Below are positions 6,172 to 13,619 of a stretch of DNA of 15,542 nucleotides, one piece after another (within the stretch, counting starts at the first letter, position 1; the number at the start of each line of letters is the position of its first letter). The DNA is from Aquifex aeolicus (GTDB taxonomy: Bacteria; Aquificota; Aquificia; Aquificales; Aquificaceae): contig DQTK01000101.1 of assembly GCA_015662815.1 (NCBI GenBank), positions 1 through 15,542 on the forward strand. Direction: 5' to 3'. The notes under the pieces were generated by a model that saw nothing but the letters and a program-made list of their open reading frames with translations, had not been told where the DNA came from and did no database searches. The translations under genes were made by a program, and so were the position numbers.

Positions 6172-6581
6172 TCTTTAATAATTCTACCCTTTTCATCTAT
6201 TATAAAAGTGGAACGAATTATCCCCTTAGTTACCTTCCCGTAAGCTTTTTTTTCTCCATAGGCGCCAAATAACTGAGCAATCTTCTTATCGGGGTCTGAC
6301 AGGAGGATAAAATTAAGCCTATGTTTTTCCTTGAACTTTTTATGGGAATTCACACTATCAGGGCTTATTCCTATAACTACATATCCCATTTCCTTGAGAA
6401 TACTTAAATTATCTCTAAAATCGCAAGCTTCTTGAGTGCATCCGGGAGTATTATCTTTGGGATAAAAATAAAGAACTATCTTTTTCCCTTCAAATTCACG
6501 AATGCATATTTCCCTTTCATTTCCTTTTTCATCTATTCCCTGAAGACAGAAACCGGGAATAATCTCTCCCTCTTTTAGCAT
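6099..6581 (-). CDS. bcp: Peroxiredoxin of the BCP/PrxQ type
   Basis: A 160-residue thiol peroxidase that reduces H2O2 and organic peroxides, recycled by thioredoxin. The diagnostic PKDNTPGCTQEACDFRD segment gives peroxidatic Cys48 and resolving Cys53, five residues apart as in atypical 2-Cys BCP proteins. The thioredoxin-fold core and the C-terminal FIIDEKGRIIKEWRNVRAKGHVAKV stretch are as expected. An extra Cys12 and Cys26 lie near the N-terminus. The start ATG has no Shine-Dalgarno; TAGAAT precedes it by 9 bp on the minus strand. The gene is divergent from mlaD (30 bp between start codons) and its 3' end overlaps nth. Confidence 0.94.
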   Translation of the reverse strand: MLKEGEIIPGFCLQGIDEKGNEREICIREFEGKKIVLYFYPKDNTPGCTQEACDFRDNLSILKEMGYVVIGISPDSVNSHKKFKEKHRLNFILLSDPDKKIAQLFGAYGEKKAYGKVTKGIIRSTFIIDEKGRIIKEWRNVRAKGHVAKVVETLKELEKR

Positions 6582-6611
6582 AATGTGAATATTCTAAACT
6601 AATTTATAGCC

Positions 6612-8180
6612 ATGAAGTTTTCCGCAGAGGCAAAACTCGGATTTTTTGTATTTACGGTAGCTTTGGCTTTCGCATTTCTGGTGATTACCTTCGGAGAAAT
6701 ACCGCTATTTAAGCCCAAAACAAAGGAATACATAGTCTATTTCCAAGATGTTGCAGGGCTTTCAAAAGGTGCAGAAGTAAGAGTAGCCGGAGTAAGAGCG
6801 GGAAAAGTAAAAGATGTTATTCTGGAGCAGGGTAGGGTAAAAGTAGTATTTGAAATAAGAGAGGATATAAAAATCTATAGAGATACAAAAGCCTCCATAG
6901 GTACTCTAGGATTGATGGGAGACAAATACTTGTCCCTAAACCCCGGAAATCCTGAATCGGGAGAACTTCCTCCGGGACAGGTTATTAGGAAAACGGAGGT
7001 AGTAGGCGACACGGACAGACTTATAACTGAACTCACGAAAACCGCCCAAGAATTTAAAAATGTAGCCTACAATTTAAACGCTATACTGGAAGAAAACAGA
7101 AGAAATCTAAGAGAGACCATAGCTAATCTTAATCTTCTCATAGTTACACTCAAAGAAATAACTATTCAGAATAAGGAAAGCATAAATTTAGCTCTTAGAA
7201 ACCTTCGAGAGTTGACAGAAAGTCTAAACAGAGACCTTCCGGTTCTCTTAACTACACTTAATAAACTTGCTAAAGATACGAATAACATACTTTTGGAAAA
7301 CAGAGAAGATATAAGGGCTATAGCTTATAACATGTCCGTAGTTTTAGAAAAAATCAGAGATGACCTTCCAGCTCTTGTAGAAAATCTTAAAGAGCTTTCC
7401 ATAAATCTAAACACCCTTGTAAAGAATAACAAAGTAAATATACACCGTACCTTGGTTTCTTTAAGAGAAACAACGCAGAATTTATCCTTTGCTTCTCGAA
7501 GACTTGACAGGATACTGGCAGACCTAGAAAAGGGTAGAGGAACCTTAGGTAAACTCCTGAAAGATGATCAGCTTTATGTGAACATAAACAAAGGTGTAAA
7601 AACCCTTGGGAAAGCGGGAGAAGTTGTGGGAAAAACCCGTCTATACATAGGCTTAAGAGGTGAGCTTTACAGGGAAGGGGATTCAAAGGGAATACTCACG
7701 GTTAAACTTCAGCCTGATAGTAAGAAGTATTATCTACTGGAACTCGTTGGCGATTCACGGGGAAGAGTCTACCGAGAGGAATATTTAGATGGAAGGGAAG
7801 TAATCAAAAAAGAGTTTAAACCAGAGTTTACCTTGCAGTACGCAAGGAATTTTAAGCTATTGGGTAAAACTCTTACGCTTAGAGGAGGACTCAAAGAGAG
7901 CACGGGAGGTATAGGTGTGGACTATTACTTAGACAAGCACAAATATCTATTTGCTGATATATGGGACTCCGGCAGAAAAGATAGACCTCAGGATGAAGAT
8001 TTAAAACCGAATCTCCAGGTAGGTGTTCACTGGCACATAGGTAAGAACTTTTATGTAAGGTTCGGAGGAGATGATTTGCTCAATTCGAAACTCAGGGGAG
8101 TTTTTGGAGGAGTAGGATTTCTTTTTATGGATGAGGACCTGAAATATCTACTCGGGGGAATTGGAGTCCCCCTTCCTTAG
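6612..8180 (+). CDS. mlaD: MCE-domain lipid transport protein with C-terminal beta-barrel-like domain
   Basis: A 522-residue envelope protein. Order of parts: one N-terminal membrane anchor (about 9-28); an MCE domain (about 38-130, with FQDVAGLSKGAEVRVAGVRA and IGTLGLMGDKYLSLNPG); a long Asn/Leu-rich helical region (about 132-305) with a repeating NLxxLxxxL pattern; a short GRGTLGKLLKDDQLY link; then a domain from about 342 to 522 made of alternating hydrophobic/polar stretches with many aromatic and Gly residues, typical of an outer-membrane beta-barrel. MCE proteins carry phospholipids between the membranes with an MlaFE ABC transporter, which is not in this window. E. coli MlaD is about 180 residues and lacks the last part. 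The fused barrel would let one protein span the periplasm, as reported for Veillonella MlaD. The barrel assignment is by pattern only. No Shine-Dalgarno is seen. Confidence 0.85.
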   Translation: MKFSAEAKLGFFVFTVALAFAFLVITFGEIPLFKPKTKEYIVYFQDVAGLSKGAEVRVAGVRAGKVKDVILEQGRVKVVFEIREDIKIYRDTKASIGTLGLMGDKYLSLNPGNPESGELPPGQVIRKTEVVGDTDRLITELTKTAQEFKNVAYNLNAILEENRRNLRETIANLNLLIVTLKEITIQNKESINLALRNLRELTESLNRDLPVLLTTLNKLAKDTNNILLENREDIRAIAYNMSVVLEKIRDDLPALVENLKELSINLNTLVKNNKVNIHRTLVSLRETTQNLSFASRRLDRILADLEKGRGTLGKLLKDDQLYVNINKGVKTLGKAGEVVGKTRLYIGLRGELYREGDSKGILTVKLQPDSKKYYLLELVGDSRGRVYREEYLDGREVIKKEFKPEFTLQYARNFKLLGKTLTLRGGLKESTGGIGVDYYLDKHKYLFADIWDSGRKDRPQDEDLKPNLQVGVHWHIGKNFYVRFGGDDLLNSKLRGVFGGVGFLFMDEDLKYLLGGIGVPLP

Positions 8181-8207
8181 AATTTGTTTATTATTTAATA
8201 TATAGAA

Positions 8208-9290
8208 ATGTTTGAAAACCAGATACAAAAACTTCTTAAAGTAAATCTAAATCTTAAGAAAAACGAACATCTACTTATATTTACCGATGATTATAGAAAG
8301 GATTTGAGAGATTTAGTAAATACAATAGAGGTTTTGGCAAAAGAACTCACAGTCTATGTGAAAAAAGTTATTTTTCCTACAACCGGCCAGCATGGCAGTG
8401 AACCTCCCGAGGTTTTATGGAGAGAAACCTTCGGAGAAAAAGCCATAGAAATTCTAAAAGAAGAAGGTTTATTAGAAAAAATACTAAACAAAGAGCCTTA
8501 CGATTTTAACAAAGTAGCAAAAATCCTAACAGATTACCAGGTAGGAATACCCAATGTAGTTTTAGCTTTATCTCATTATTCAACTACACATACTACTTAT
8601 AGAAAATTCCTTACCGATATTTTTAAAGTCAGGTACGCATCGATGCCCTTATTTGAACCTGAAATGTTTCTTGGACCTATGAATGTTGACTGGGATTACG
8701 TCTCAAAGTTAAGTATAGATATAGCTGAAGTGCTCACAGAAGGTGAATACGTAGAAATCGAGAGCTCATACGGAGTCAGAATGGAATTCTCTATTCAAGG
8801 AAGAGGAGGTATACCCGATACAGGCTTACTTATAGAACCCGGTGCTTACGGTAATCTCCCTGCAGGGGAAGCATTTATAGCTCCTTTGGAGGAAAGTGCT
8901 TACGGGAGGCTTGTAATACTTTACGCACCCGGTAGAAAGCTGGAGAGGGAGATTTCACTCCATTTTAAAGACGGAGCGGTGGATAGAATAGAAGGCTTTG
9001 AAGATTATAGATACGAATTGGAAAAGGTATTTGACAACTATCCGAATGCCAGATATATAGCGGAATTCGGAATAGGAACTAATCCGAAAGCAAGAAGACC
9101 AGATAACATCTTAGAGGCTGAAAAAATTATGGGAACCATCCATATAGCCATAGGAGATAACCACACCTTTGGAGGAAAGAATAAAGTTCCCTTTCATACA
9201 GATTATGTTGTTTTTGAACCAACTGTTGTTGTAGGAGGAAAAGGATGGCGAAAGGAACTTTTAGTGAAGGGAAAACTCCAGAGGATTTAA
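8208..9290 (+). CDS. M29-family (aminopeptidase T/S-like) metallopeptidase
   Basis: A 360-residue protein with the metal-ligand pattern of the M29 aminopeptidases, which cleave N-terminal residues from peptides using two metal ions. The candidates are Glu221 in GNLPAGEAFIAP, Glu286 in AEFGIGTN, His312 in GTIHIAIGDN, and His330 with Asp332 in PFHTDYV; their order and spacing fit the family. The position seven residues after His312, usually Tyr, is His319 here. Length is slightly below the usual 400 or so. It follows mlaD by 27 bp without its own Shine-Dalgarno, and its last 46 bp overlap the start of the Crp/Fnr gene. Substrate and role are not shown by the context; peptide recycling is an inference from the family. 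Confidence 0.82.
   Translation: MFENQIQKLLKVNLNLKKNEHLLIFTDDYRKDLRDLVNTIEVLAKELTVYVKKVIFPTTGQHGSEPPEVLWRETFGEKAIEILKEEGLLEKILNKEPYDFNKVAKILTDYQVGIPNVVLALSHYSTTHTTYRKFLTDIFKVRYASMPLFEPEMFLGPMNVDWDYVSKLSIDIAEVLTEGEYVEIESSYGVRMEFSIQGRGGIPDTGLLIEPGAYGNLPAGEAFIAPLEESAYGRLVILYAPGRKLEREISLHFKDGAVDRIEGFEDYRYELEKVFDNYPNARYIAEFGIGTNPKARRPDNILEAEKIMGTIHIAIGDNHTFGGKNKVPFHTDYVVFEPTVVVGGKGWRKELLVKGKLQRI
9233..9238 (+). promoter_or_regulatory. Shine-Dalgarno inside the aminopeptidase gene that fixes the regulator start
   Basis: AGGAGG six bases before ATG9245, lying within the coding region of the aminopeptidase. It supports a real 46-bp gene overlap and translation of the regulator from the same message. 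Confidence 0.7.
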
Positions 9291-9967
9291 AGATAGATTT
9301 GATTAAAAAGATACACTTATTCGAGGATTTAGCTTCTCAGGAGCTGGAAGATGTAGCTCAGTATATACAGGTAAGGGACTACGGAAAAGGAGAATATATC
9401 TTCTTTGAAGAAGAAGCCGAACCGGGGATTTACTTACTCGTTGAGGGACTTGTCAAACTTATAAAGGAAACCACAGACGGGAGAAGTATCATCGTAAGGT
9501 TAGTTTTCCCGGGAGAGGTGTTCGGATGGATTGAGTGGGGAAAAAGCGTTCCCAAATTCAAATATACAGCTATGGCGGCACTACCGTCTGCACTCTTATA
9601 CATTTCCAACAGGGACTTTATAAATTTAGCGGTAAAGTACCCGGCAATAGCTATAAAACTCACCTGCGATGCTACCCACAATCTCCTACAGACTTACGAA
9701 GTACTGAAGAGTATAGCTTCTGGAAAAGTAGAAGAAAGAATAGCTCGACTTCTTTTAGAACTGGCAGAAAAGGCAGGTGAAAAAAGGGACGGAAAAATAA
9801 TAATTAGGTTACCTCTTACAAGACAGGATATAGCAGAGATGACGGGTACCACCGTCGAAACTACCATTAGAGTCATGAGTAAATGGAAGAAGCAAGGAAT
9901 TATAAATACGGAACGTGGATATATAGAAATTCTTGATAAAGCGGCTCTAGAAGATTTACTGGTTTAG
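9245..9967 (+). CDS. Crp/Fnr-family transcription regulator
   Basis: 240 residues. A cyclic-nucleotide-binding-like beta-roll (about 25-130, with GIYLLVEGLVKLIKE and a VFPGEVFG turn) is followed by a dimerisation helix (about 132-160) and a winged helix-turn-helix (about 165-235). The recognition unit is LTRQDIAEMTGTTVETTIRVMSKW (191-214). The N-terminal cysteines that bind the Fe-S cluster of FNR are missing (only Cys141 is present), and the cAMP-contacting Arg-Ser pair of CRP is not evident, so it is neither classical. It may sense another ligand or redox state. It follows the aminopeptidase with overlap and precedes tpx. An 8-bp inverted repeat with TGA-N6-TCA core covers its stop codon, which suggests the regulator acts on tpx. 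Confidence 0.9.
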   Translation: MAKGTFSEGKTPEDLKIDLIKKIHLFEDLASQELEDVAQYIQVRDYGKGEYIFFEEEAEPGIYLLVEGLVKLIKETTDGRSIIVRLVFPGEVFGWIEWGKSVPKFKYTAMAALPSALLYISNRDFINLAVKYPAIAIKLTCDATHNLLQTYEVLKSIASGKVEERIARLLLELAEKAGEKRDGKIIIRLPLTRQDIAEMTGTTVETTIRVMSKWKKQGIINTERGYIEILDKAALEDLLV

Positions 9968-9984
9968 TGATGAAAGTCATTAAA
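9963..9984 (+). promoter_or_regulatory. Candidate Crp/Fnr-type operator upstream of tpx
   Basis: TTTAGTGA, six bases (TGAAAG), then TCATTAAA: the arms match at 7 of 8 positions and contain the TGA-N6-TCA core shared by CRP and FNR sites. The centre is at 9973.5. A TACAAT at 10003-10008 would set a start near 10015, placing the dyad at about -41.5, the standard class II activator position. It overlaps the stop codon of the regulator gene. No T-run follows, so a terminator is unlikely. Confidence 0.5.
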
Positions 9985-10002
9985 TAAAAATTCTTATCAC
10001 TT

Positions 10003-10008
10003 TACAAT
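10003..10008 (+). promoter_or_regulatory. Candidate -10 of the tpx promoter
   Basis: TACAAT, with only a poor -35 (TTAAAT, 9980-9985) at 17 bp spacing, as expected for an activator-dependent promoter. It lies 36 bp before the tpx start and leaves room for the GGGAGG ribosome binding site at 10031-10036. Confidence 0.4.
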
Positions 10009-10044
10009 CTTTAACTAAATCTATATTAACGGGAGGTTGGTAAA

Positions 10045-10554
10045 ATGGCTAAAACCGTAACACTAAAGGGGAACACTGTATCTTTAGTAGGACCCGTTTT
10101 AAATGTTGGAGATAAAGCTCCCGAAGCCTTAGTTGTAACCAAAGATTTGCAGGAAAAAGCAATCGGTGGTGTAAAAGGTACGGTCCAAGTGATAATTACT
10201 GTACCATCTTTAGATACACCTGTTTGTGAAACAGAAACCAAGAAATTCAACGAAATTATGGCAGGAATGGAAGACGTTGATGTTACCGTAGTATCTATGG
10301 ATCTGCCCTTCGCCCAAAAGAGATTTTGTGAAAGCTTTAATATCCAAAATATTACAGTAGCTTCGGATTTCAGGTATAGAGATATGGAAAAGTACGGAGT
10401 CCTGATAGGAGAGGGAGCTTTAAAGGGACTGCTCGCAAGGGCTGTATTTATAGTCGATGAAGAAGGGAAGATAGCTTACATACAACTCGTTCCTGAAATT
10501 ACTCAAGAGCCAAATTACGATGAAGTTGTAAATAAGGTAAAAGAGCTTGTTTAA
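10045..10554 (+). CDS. tpx: Thiol peroxidase (Tpx-type atypical 2-Cys peroxiredoxin)
   Basis: A 169-residue soluble peroxidase. Peroxidatic Cys61 is in VPSLDTPVCETETKKF and resolving Cys95 in FAQKRFCESFNI, the spacing typical of Tpx. The N-terminus (VTLKGNTVSLVGPVLNVGDKAP) carries the extra beta-hairpin of this subfamily, and ASDFRYRDMEKYGVLI and GLLARAVFIVDEEGKI are conserved. Tpx reduces peroxides, especially alkyl hydroperoxides, with thioredoxin as the usual reductant. A GGGAGG Shine-Dalgarno precedes the start. It sits 77 bp after a Crp/Fnr gene and 57 bp before ahpC, and probably has its own regulated promoter. Confidence 0.95.
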   Translation: MAKTVTLKGNTVSLVGPVLNVGDKAPEALVVTKDLQEKAIGGVKGTVQVIITVPSLDTPVCETETKKFNEIMAGMEDVDVTVVSMDLPFAQKRFCESFNIQNITVASDFRYRDMEKYGVLIGEGALKGLLARAVFIVDEEGKIAYIQLVPEITQEPNYDEVVNKVKELV

Positions 10555-10574
10555 ATCAGAATTTTGATTATAAT
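10547..10574 (+). promoter_or_regulatory. Candidate ahpC promoter with palindrome in the spacer
   Basis: TTGTTT (10547-10552) and a perfect TATAAT (10569-10574) are 16 bp apart. The spacer is filled by the near-palindrome AATCAGAATTTTGATT (10554-10569), which is 14/16 symmetric. The palindrome begins at the last base of the tpx stop. A repressor or regulator bound here would block the polymerase. The Shine-Dalgarno AAAGGAGGTG follows at 10597-10606. Confidence 0.45.
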
Positions 10575-10611
10575 ATTTAAGTGCAAATAATTCTCAAAAG
10601 GAGGTGTAAAG

Positions 10612-11247
10612 ATGGATATTAAGGAAATTGCCAAGAAGATAATTAGCGATTGCCCAGTAAAAGTGGGGGATAAAGTTCCTAACTTTGAAATGGAAATATA
10701 CGACCCTTCCACAGGAAAGTTTGGGAAAATAGTTCTAGAAGACCTTTTAAAACAAGGGAAATGGGTGATCTTATTCTTCTATCCTGCAGACTACACCTTT
10801 GTATGTCCTACGGAATTAGCAGACCTCGCTGAAAAGTACGACGAACTTAAAGAGCTTGGATGTGAAGTTATTTCTGTATCTACAGATACAAAGTTCGTTC
10901 ACCTTGCATGGCACAAAGATGAGCCTCTTTTAAAGAATGTAAAGTACCCCATGGGAGCTGACCCTACAGGACAGATTTCCAGACTCTTTGGAGTTTACGA
11001 TGAAAATACAGGGCTCGCTCTCAGAGGAACCTTCATCATCAGCCCCGAAGGAATGCTCGTAGGAAGTGAAGTAAACTTCTACAACGTAGGTAGAAATGCA
11101 GATGAACTTCTTAGAAAGATGAAGGCTAACGTATACCTCAAAGACCACCCTGAAGAAGCTTGTCCTGCTAAGTGGGAGCCCGGAAAGAAAACCCTCAAAC
11201 CCTCCGAAGAACTCGTCGGAAGAGTTGGGGAAGTTCTCAACGAATAA
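10612..11247 (+). CDS. ahpC: 2-Cys peroxiredoxin (AhpC/Prx1-like)
   Basis: A 211-residue peroxiredoxin. Peroxidatic Cys65 lies in FFYPADYTFVCPTE and resolving Cys184 in EEACPAKWEPG near the C-terminus, the layout of typical 2-Cys enzymes that work as head-to-tail dimers or decamers. SVSTDTKFVHLAW and GTFIISPEGMLV are conserved. Further cysteines are at 14 and 84. The usual recycling partner AhpF is not next to it, so reduction by a thioredoxin-type system is the likely route. A very strong Shine-Dalgarno and a good promoter suggest high expression. A G+C-rich hairpin follows the gene. Confidence 0.95.
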   Translation: MDIKEIAKKIISDCPVKVGDKVPNFEMEIYDPSTGKFGKIVLEDLLKQGKWVILFFYPADYTFVCPTELADLAEKYDELKELGCEVISVSTDTKFVHLAWHKDEPLLKNVKYPMGADPTGQISRLFGVYDENTGLALRGTFIISPEGMLVGSEVNFYNVGRNADELLRKMKANVYLKDHPEEACPAKWEPGKKTLKPSEELVGRVGEVLNE

Positions 11248-11256
11248 TCTATGTAT

Positions 11257-11276
11257 CGGGGTGCTTTCCCGCCCCG
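11257..11276 (+). terminator. G+C-rich hairpin after ahpC
   Basis: CGGGG (11257-11261) and CCCCG (11272-11276) form a stem in otherwise A+T-rich DNA, 10 bp after the ahpC stop. There is no T-run behind it on either strand, so it is not a textbook intrinsic terminator. The position between two converging genes still favours a 3'-end role. Confidence 0.45.
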
Positions 11277-11314
11277 GTCAAAATAAAAGGGATTTTGAAA
11301 AATAAACAAGGAAA

Positions 11315-11623
11315 TTAAGCGGAAGCCTGAGTCTCCAGATTATTTATTATTTCTACTATTTTTTTAGAAGCTTCCTTTAATTCCTCGGGATTGTTGAACT
11401 CCCTAATTTCCCTTACAATCACCGCTAAAGCATAAAATAGCTCTTCTTTCAGAGGACCATTTCCATTCTTAATTCTATAAGCTGCATTCCTTATAGGTTC
11501 CTTTACAGCTTCAATAATCTCAAGAAGCTCCATTTCATTTTGGGCATTAGAAAGGCTCTCTATTTGTTCTTTAAATTTCTTTAAAAGTTCATAACCTATC
11601 TTAAATTCTGAATCCATCTGCAT
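11315..11623 (-). CDS. Conserved-looking helical protein of unknown function (102 aa)
   Basis: Starts at ATG11623 behind a strong Shine-Dalgarno (AAGGAGG, 11637-11631, seven bases away). The product is predicted almost all-helical, rich in Glu, Lys, Leu and Ile with heptad-like spacing (YELLKKFKEQIESL, ELLEIIEAVKEPIRNAAYRI, ELKEASKKIVEIINNL), and has no cysteine, membrane segment or signal peptide. It could form a small helical bundle or a coiled-coil adaptor. I recognise no family. It is divergent from nuoG with 97 bp between starts and converges on ahpC. The strong ribosome binding site and the clean protein-like composition argue that it is real. Confidence 0.75.
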   Translation of the reverse strand: MQMDSEFKIGYELLKKFKEQIESLSNAQNEMELLEIIEAVKEPIRNAAYRIKNGNGPLKEELFYALAVIVREIREFNNPEELKEASKKIVEIINNLETQASA

Positions 11624-11659
11624 TCACATACCTCCTTCAATAAAATTTTTCCTTAATTT

Positions 11660-11688
11660 ATTTTACCTGTGAAGGACTAGAAATTAAA
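11660..11688 (-). promoter_or_regulatory. Candidate promoter for the 102-aa gene
   Basis: On the minus strand TTTAAT (11688-11683), a 17-bp spacer, then TAAAAT (11665-11660), leaving about 25-30 bp to the Shine-Dalgarno. Both hexamers are imperfect and the region is A+T-rich. Confidence 0.3.
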
Positions 11689-11694
11689 TTCTCA

Positions 11695-11715
11695 TATAAT
11701 TCTATGAAAGGAGGT
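11695..11715 (+). promoter_or_regulatory. nuoG -10 element and Shine-Dalgarno
   Basis: A perfect TATAAT (11695-11700) is followed by AAAGGAGGT (11707-11715), six bases before ATG11721. The message would begin almost at the ribosome binding site. No convincing -35 is present 16-18 bp upstream, which may mean an activator is needed. Confidence 0.45.
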
Positions 11716-11720
11716 TTTCT

Positions 11721-13619
11721 ATGGCTGAGAAAGTAAAGATTTACATTGATGATGTAGAAATAGAAGCTGAAAAAGGAAAGACTGTACTTCAAGTAGCCCT
11801 TGAAAACGGCATAGATATTCCTTATTTCTGTTATCATCCAAGGCTTTCCATAGCCGGTGCTTGTAGAATGTGTGTGGTCTATTGGGAAGATATAAATAGA
11901 TTGGTAATTTCATGCAATCTTCCCGTTCAAGATGGAATGAGGATAAGAACCCACAGAACAAGTGAACAAGTAAGAAATCAACAGAAATACCTCCTTCAAG
12001 CACTCATTACAAGACATCCTCTCGATTGTCCCATTTGTGATAAGGCAGGTGAGTGTGATTTACAAGATTTAGGAGCTATTTACGGTCCTCAAAAGCAAAT
12101 AATTCCTATTTCCGCCCTTGAAAAGGAAAGGGAAGAACATGATTGGCAAAGTGATTTTCTTGAGTATTATTCCAACAGGTGCGTAGTTTGTTATAGATGT
12201 ACAAGAGCTTGTGATGAAGTAGTAGGAGCAAGAGCTCTCTATGTTGAAGAGAGAGGTTTTCATTCTAATATAGTCCCTGCGGTAAGACCCATGGACACTT
12301 CCACCTGTGAAATGTGCGGAATATGCGTTTACGTCTGTCCCGTCGGAGCTATACTGTCAAAGCCTTTCAAGTTCTGGTCAAGGAGTTGGCTACTTGAGAA
12401 AGACCTAACAAGATGCAACCTTTGTCCTGTAGGTTGCGAAATTCAAATAGAATACGGTATAGGTGATTGGCGTTCTAAAAGGAAGGTTTACAGGATAAAA
12501 CCTACGGAAGATCTAAATATATGTGCAAAAGCCTTCTTTGGATACGATTCTATAAATCACAACAGGCTCCTGAGAACCGAGGTAAACGGTAGAGAGGAAA
12601 CTCCCGGAAATGTTGTAAATCTCCTTACAACACTACTCAATGAACACGGCGAAAAAACTGCAGTAATACTTTCTGCATATCTCCCCGCTGAGATAATCGA
12701 TGAAGTGGTAAAGATAGCCAAGTCGTCAAAAGCTTATATAACAGCTCCGCAAAGCGTAGATTTCTTTAAGTTCGTGGAGGAAATCGGTAACTTTGAAATT
12801 CCTTCACTAAAGGATTTTGAAAAAGCCGACGCCTTCGTATTCATAGGAGATGATATAACATCTGTAGCCACAGTTCTTACTTATTACACTAAAAGTAAAG
12901 TTTACAAAATAGGAAGAACCATAAGGGATGGTAAATTTGAACCTGAAGAGATAAGCCTTAAAGATTTAGAAAAGTTAGAAGGAAATATTTATGTACTTGT
13001 AACTCCCCATTATCTAAACGGTGATTTGAAAGAAATTGCACAAAAGTTAAGAGTATTGAAAGAAACTAAAGGTTTTAAGATTGTTCCCGTTCCCAAGGAC
13101 GGAAATACCCTTTATCTCTATGAGGTTCTAAAAGGTATATACTCGGATTTAGATGCTATAATGGAAATGGTAAACGAAAAGGAAATTGAAAATCTCATCA
13201 TTTTCGGTGAAGATATTCTTGAGTTTTACGAACTTGAATTCTTCGCAGGGCTAAAAGAAAAGTTAGAACATTTAGTAGTTGTAAGTCCCTTTAAAGACGG
13301 GCTTAGTGAATACGCCCATATAAGGATACCTATGTCCCTGATGGGAGAAATTGAGGGTACCTATAAGACCTTCTTCGGAGAAGTTAAAGGTAGAAAATTC
13401 CTACCTTGGGCTTTCGACGACTTAGCCTTTTGGAAATATCTGGAAGAAAACTTTAAAGAAGGAGGTGAGGTAAAAACAGTAAAAGGTTCAAAAGAACCCA
13501 ATAGAAGATTTATCCCTCACCTTTACAGGAATAACTGGATTACCGAAAGAAGTGCAAACCTGAACAAGCTATATGAAAAGAATAAAAATATAGAAGTTTA
13601 TTATGAGAAAACTACTTAA
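11721..13619 (+). CDS. nuoG: NADH-quinone oxidoreductase subunit G (iron-sulfur subunit)
   Basis: 632 residues; the large Fe-S subunit of the peripheral arm of complex I, passing electrons from NADH or another donor towards quinone. Cluster motifs in order: [2Fe-2S] N1b (Cys37, 48, 51, 65); the His-ligated cluster N5-type motif (His99, Cys103, 106, 112); two ferredoxin-like sets (Cys154/157/160/164 and Cys196/199/202/206); and an extra set Cys232, 235, 239, 268, matching N7 of Thermus and E. coli. The molybdopterin-like C-terminal half is short and has diverged: about 360 residues, against far longer in E. coli NuoG (about 900 in all). A [NiFe]- or formate-dehydrogenase-like relative is possible, but the N-terminal layout fits NuoG. 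No other nuo gene is adjacent, so this subunit gene appears detached from its operon. Both -10 and Shine-Dalgarno are strong. Confidence 0.88.
   Translation: MAEKVKIYIDDVEIEAEKGKTVLQVALENGIDIPYFCYHPRLSIAGACRMCVVYWEDINRLVISCNLPVQDGMRIRTHRTSEQVRNQQKYLLQALITRHPLDCPICDKAGECDLQDLGAIYGPQKQIIPISALEKEREEHDWQSDFLEYYSNRCVVCYRCTRACDEVVGARALYVEERGFHSNIVPAVRPMDTSTCEMCGICVYVCPVGAILSKPFKFWSRSWLLEKDLTRCNLCPVGCEIQIEYGIGDWRSKRKVYRIKPTEDLNICAKAFFGYDSINHNRLLRTEVNGREETPGNVVNLLTTLLNEHGEKTAVILSAYLPAEIIDEVVKIAKSSKAYITAPQSVDFFKFVEEIGNFEIPSLKDFEKADAFVFIGDDITSVATVLTYYTKSKVYKIGRTIRDGKFEPEEISLKDLEKLEGNIYVLVTPHYLNGDLKEIAQKLRVLKETKGFKIVPVPKDGNTLYLYEVLKGIYSDLDAIMEMVNEKEIENLIIFGEDILEFYELEFFAGLKEKLEHLVVVSPFKDGLSEYAHIRIPMSLMGEIEGTYKTFFGEVKGRKFLPWAFDDLAFWKYLEENFKEGGEVKTVKGSKEPNRRFIPHLYRNNWITERSANLNKLYEKNKNIEVYYEKTT

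Noticed and set aside
9535..9780. Open frame in another phase inside the Crp/Fnr gene
   Set aside because: Composition is not protein-like and it lies wholly within a conserved domain of the real gene.
9963..9984. Dyad at the end of the Crp/Fnr gene read as an intrinsic terminator
   Set aside because: The stem is weak and is followed by an A-rich, not T-rich, tract; the TGA-N6-TCA form fits an operator better.
10568..10582. PerR box over the ahpC -10
   Set aside because: Only the left half (TTATAAT) matches; the right half is poor.
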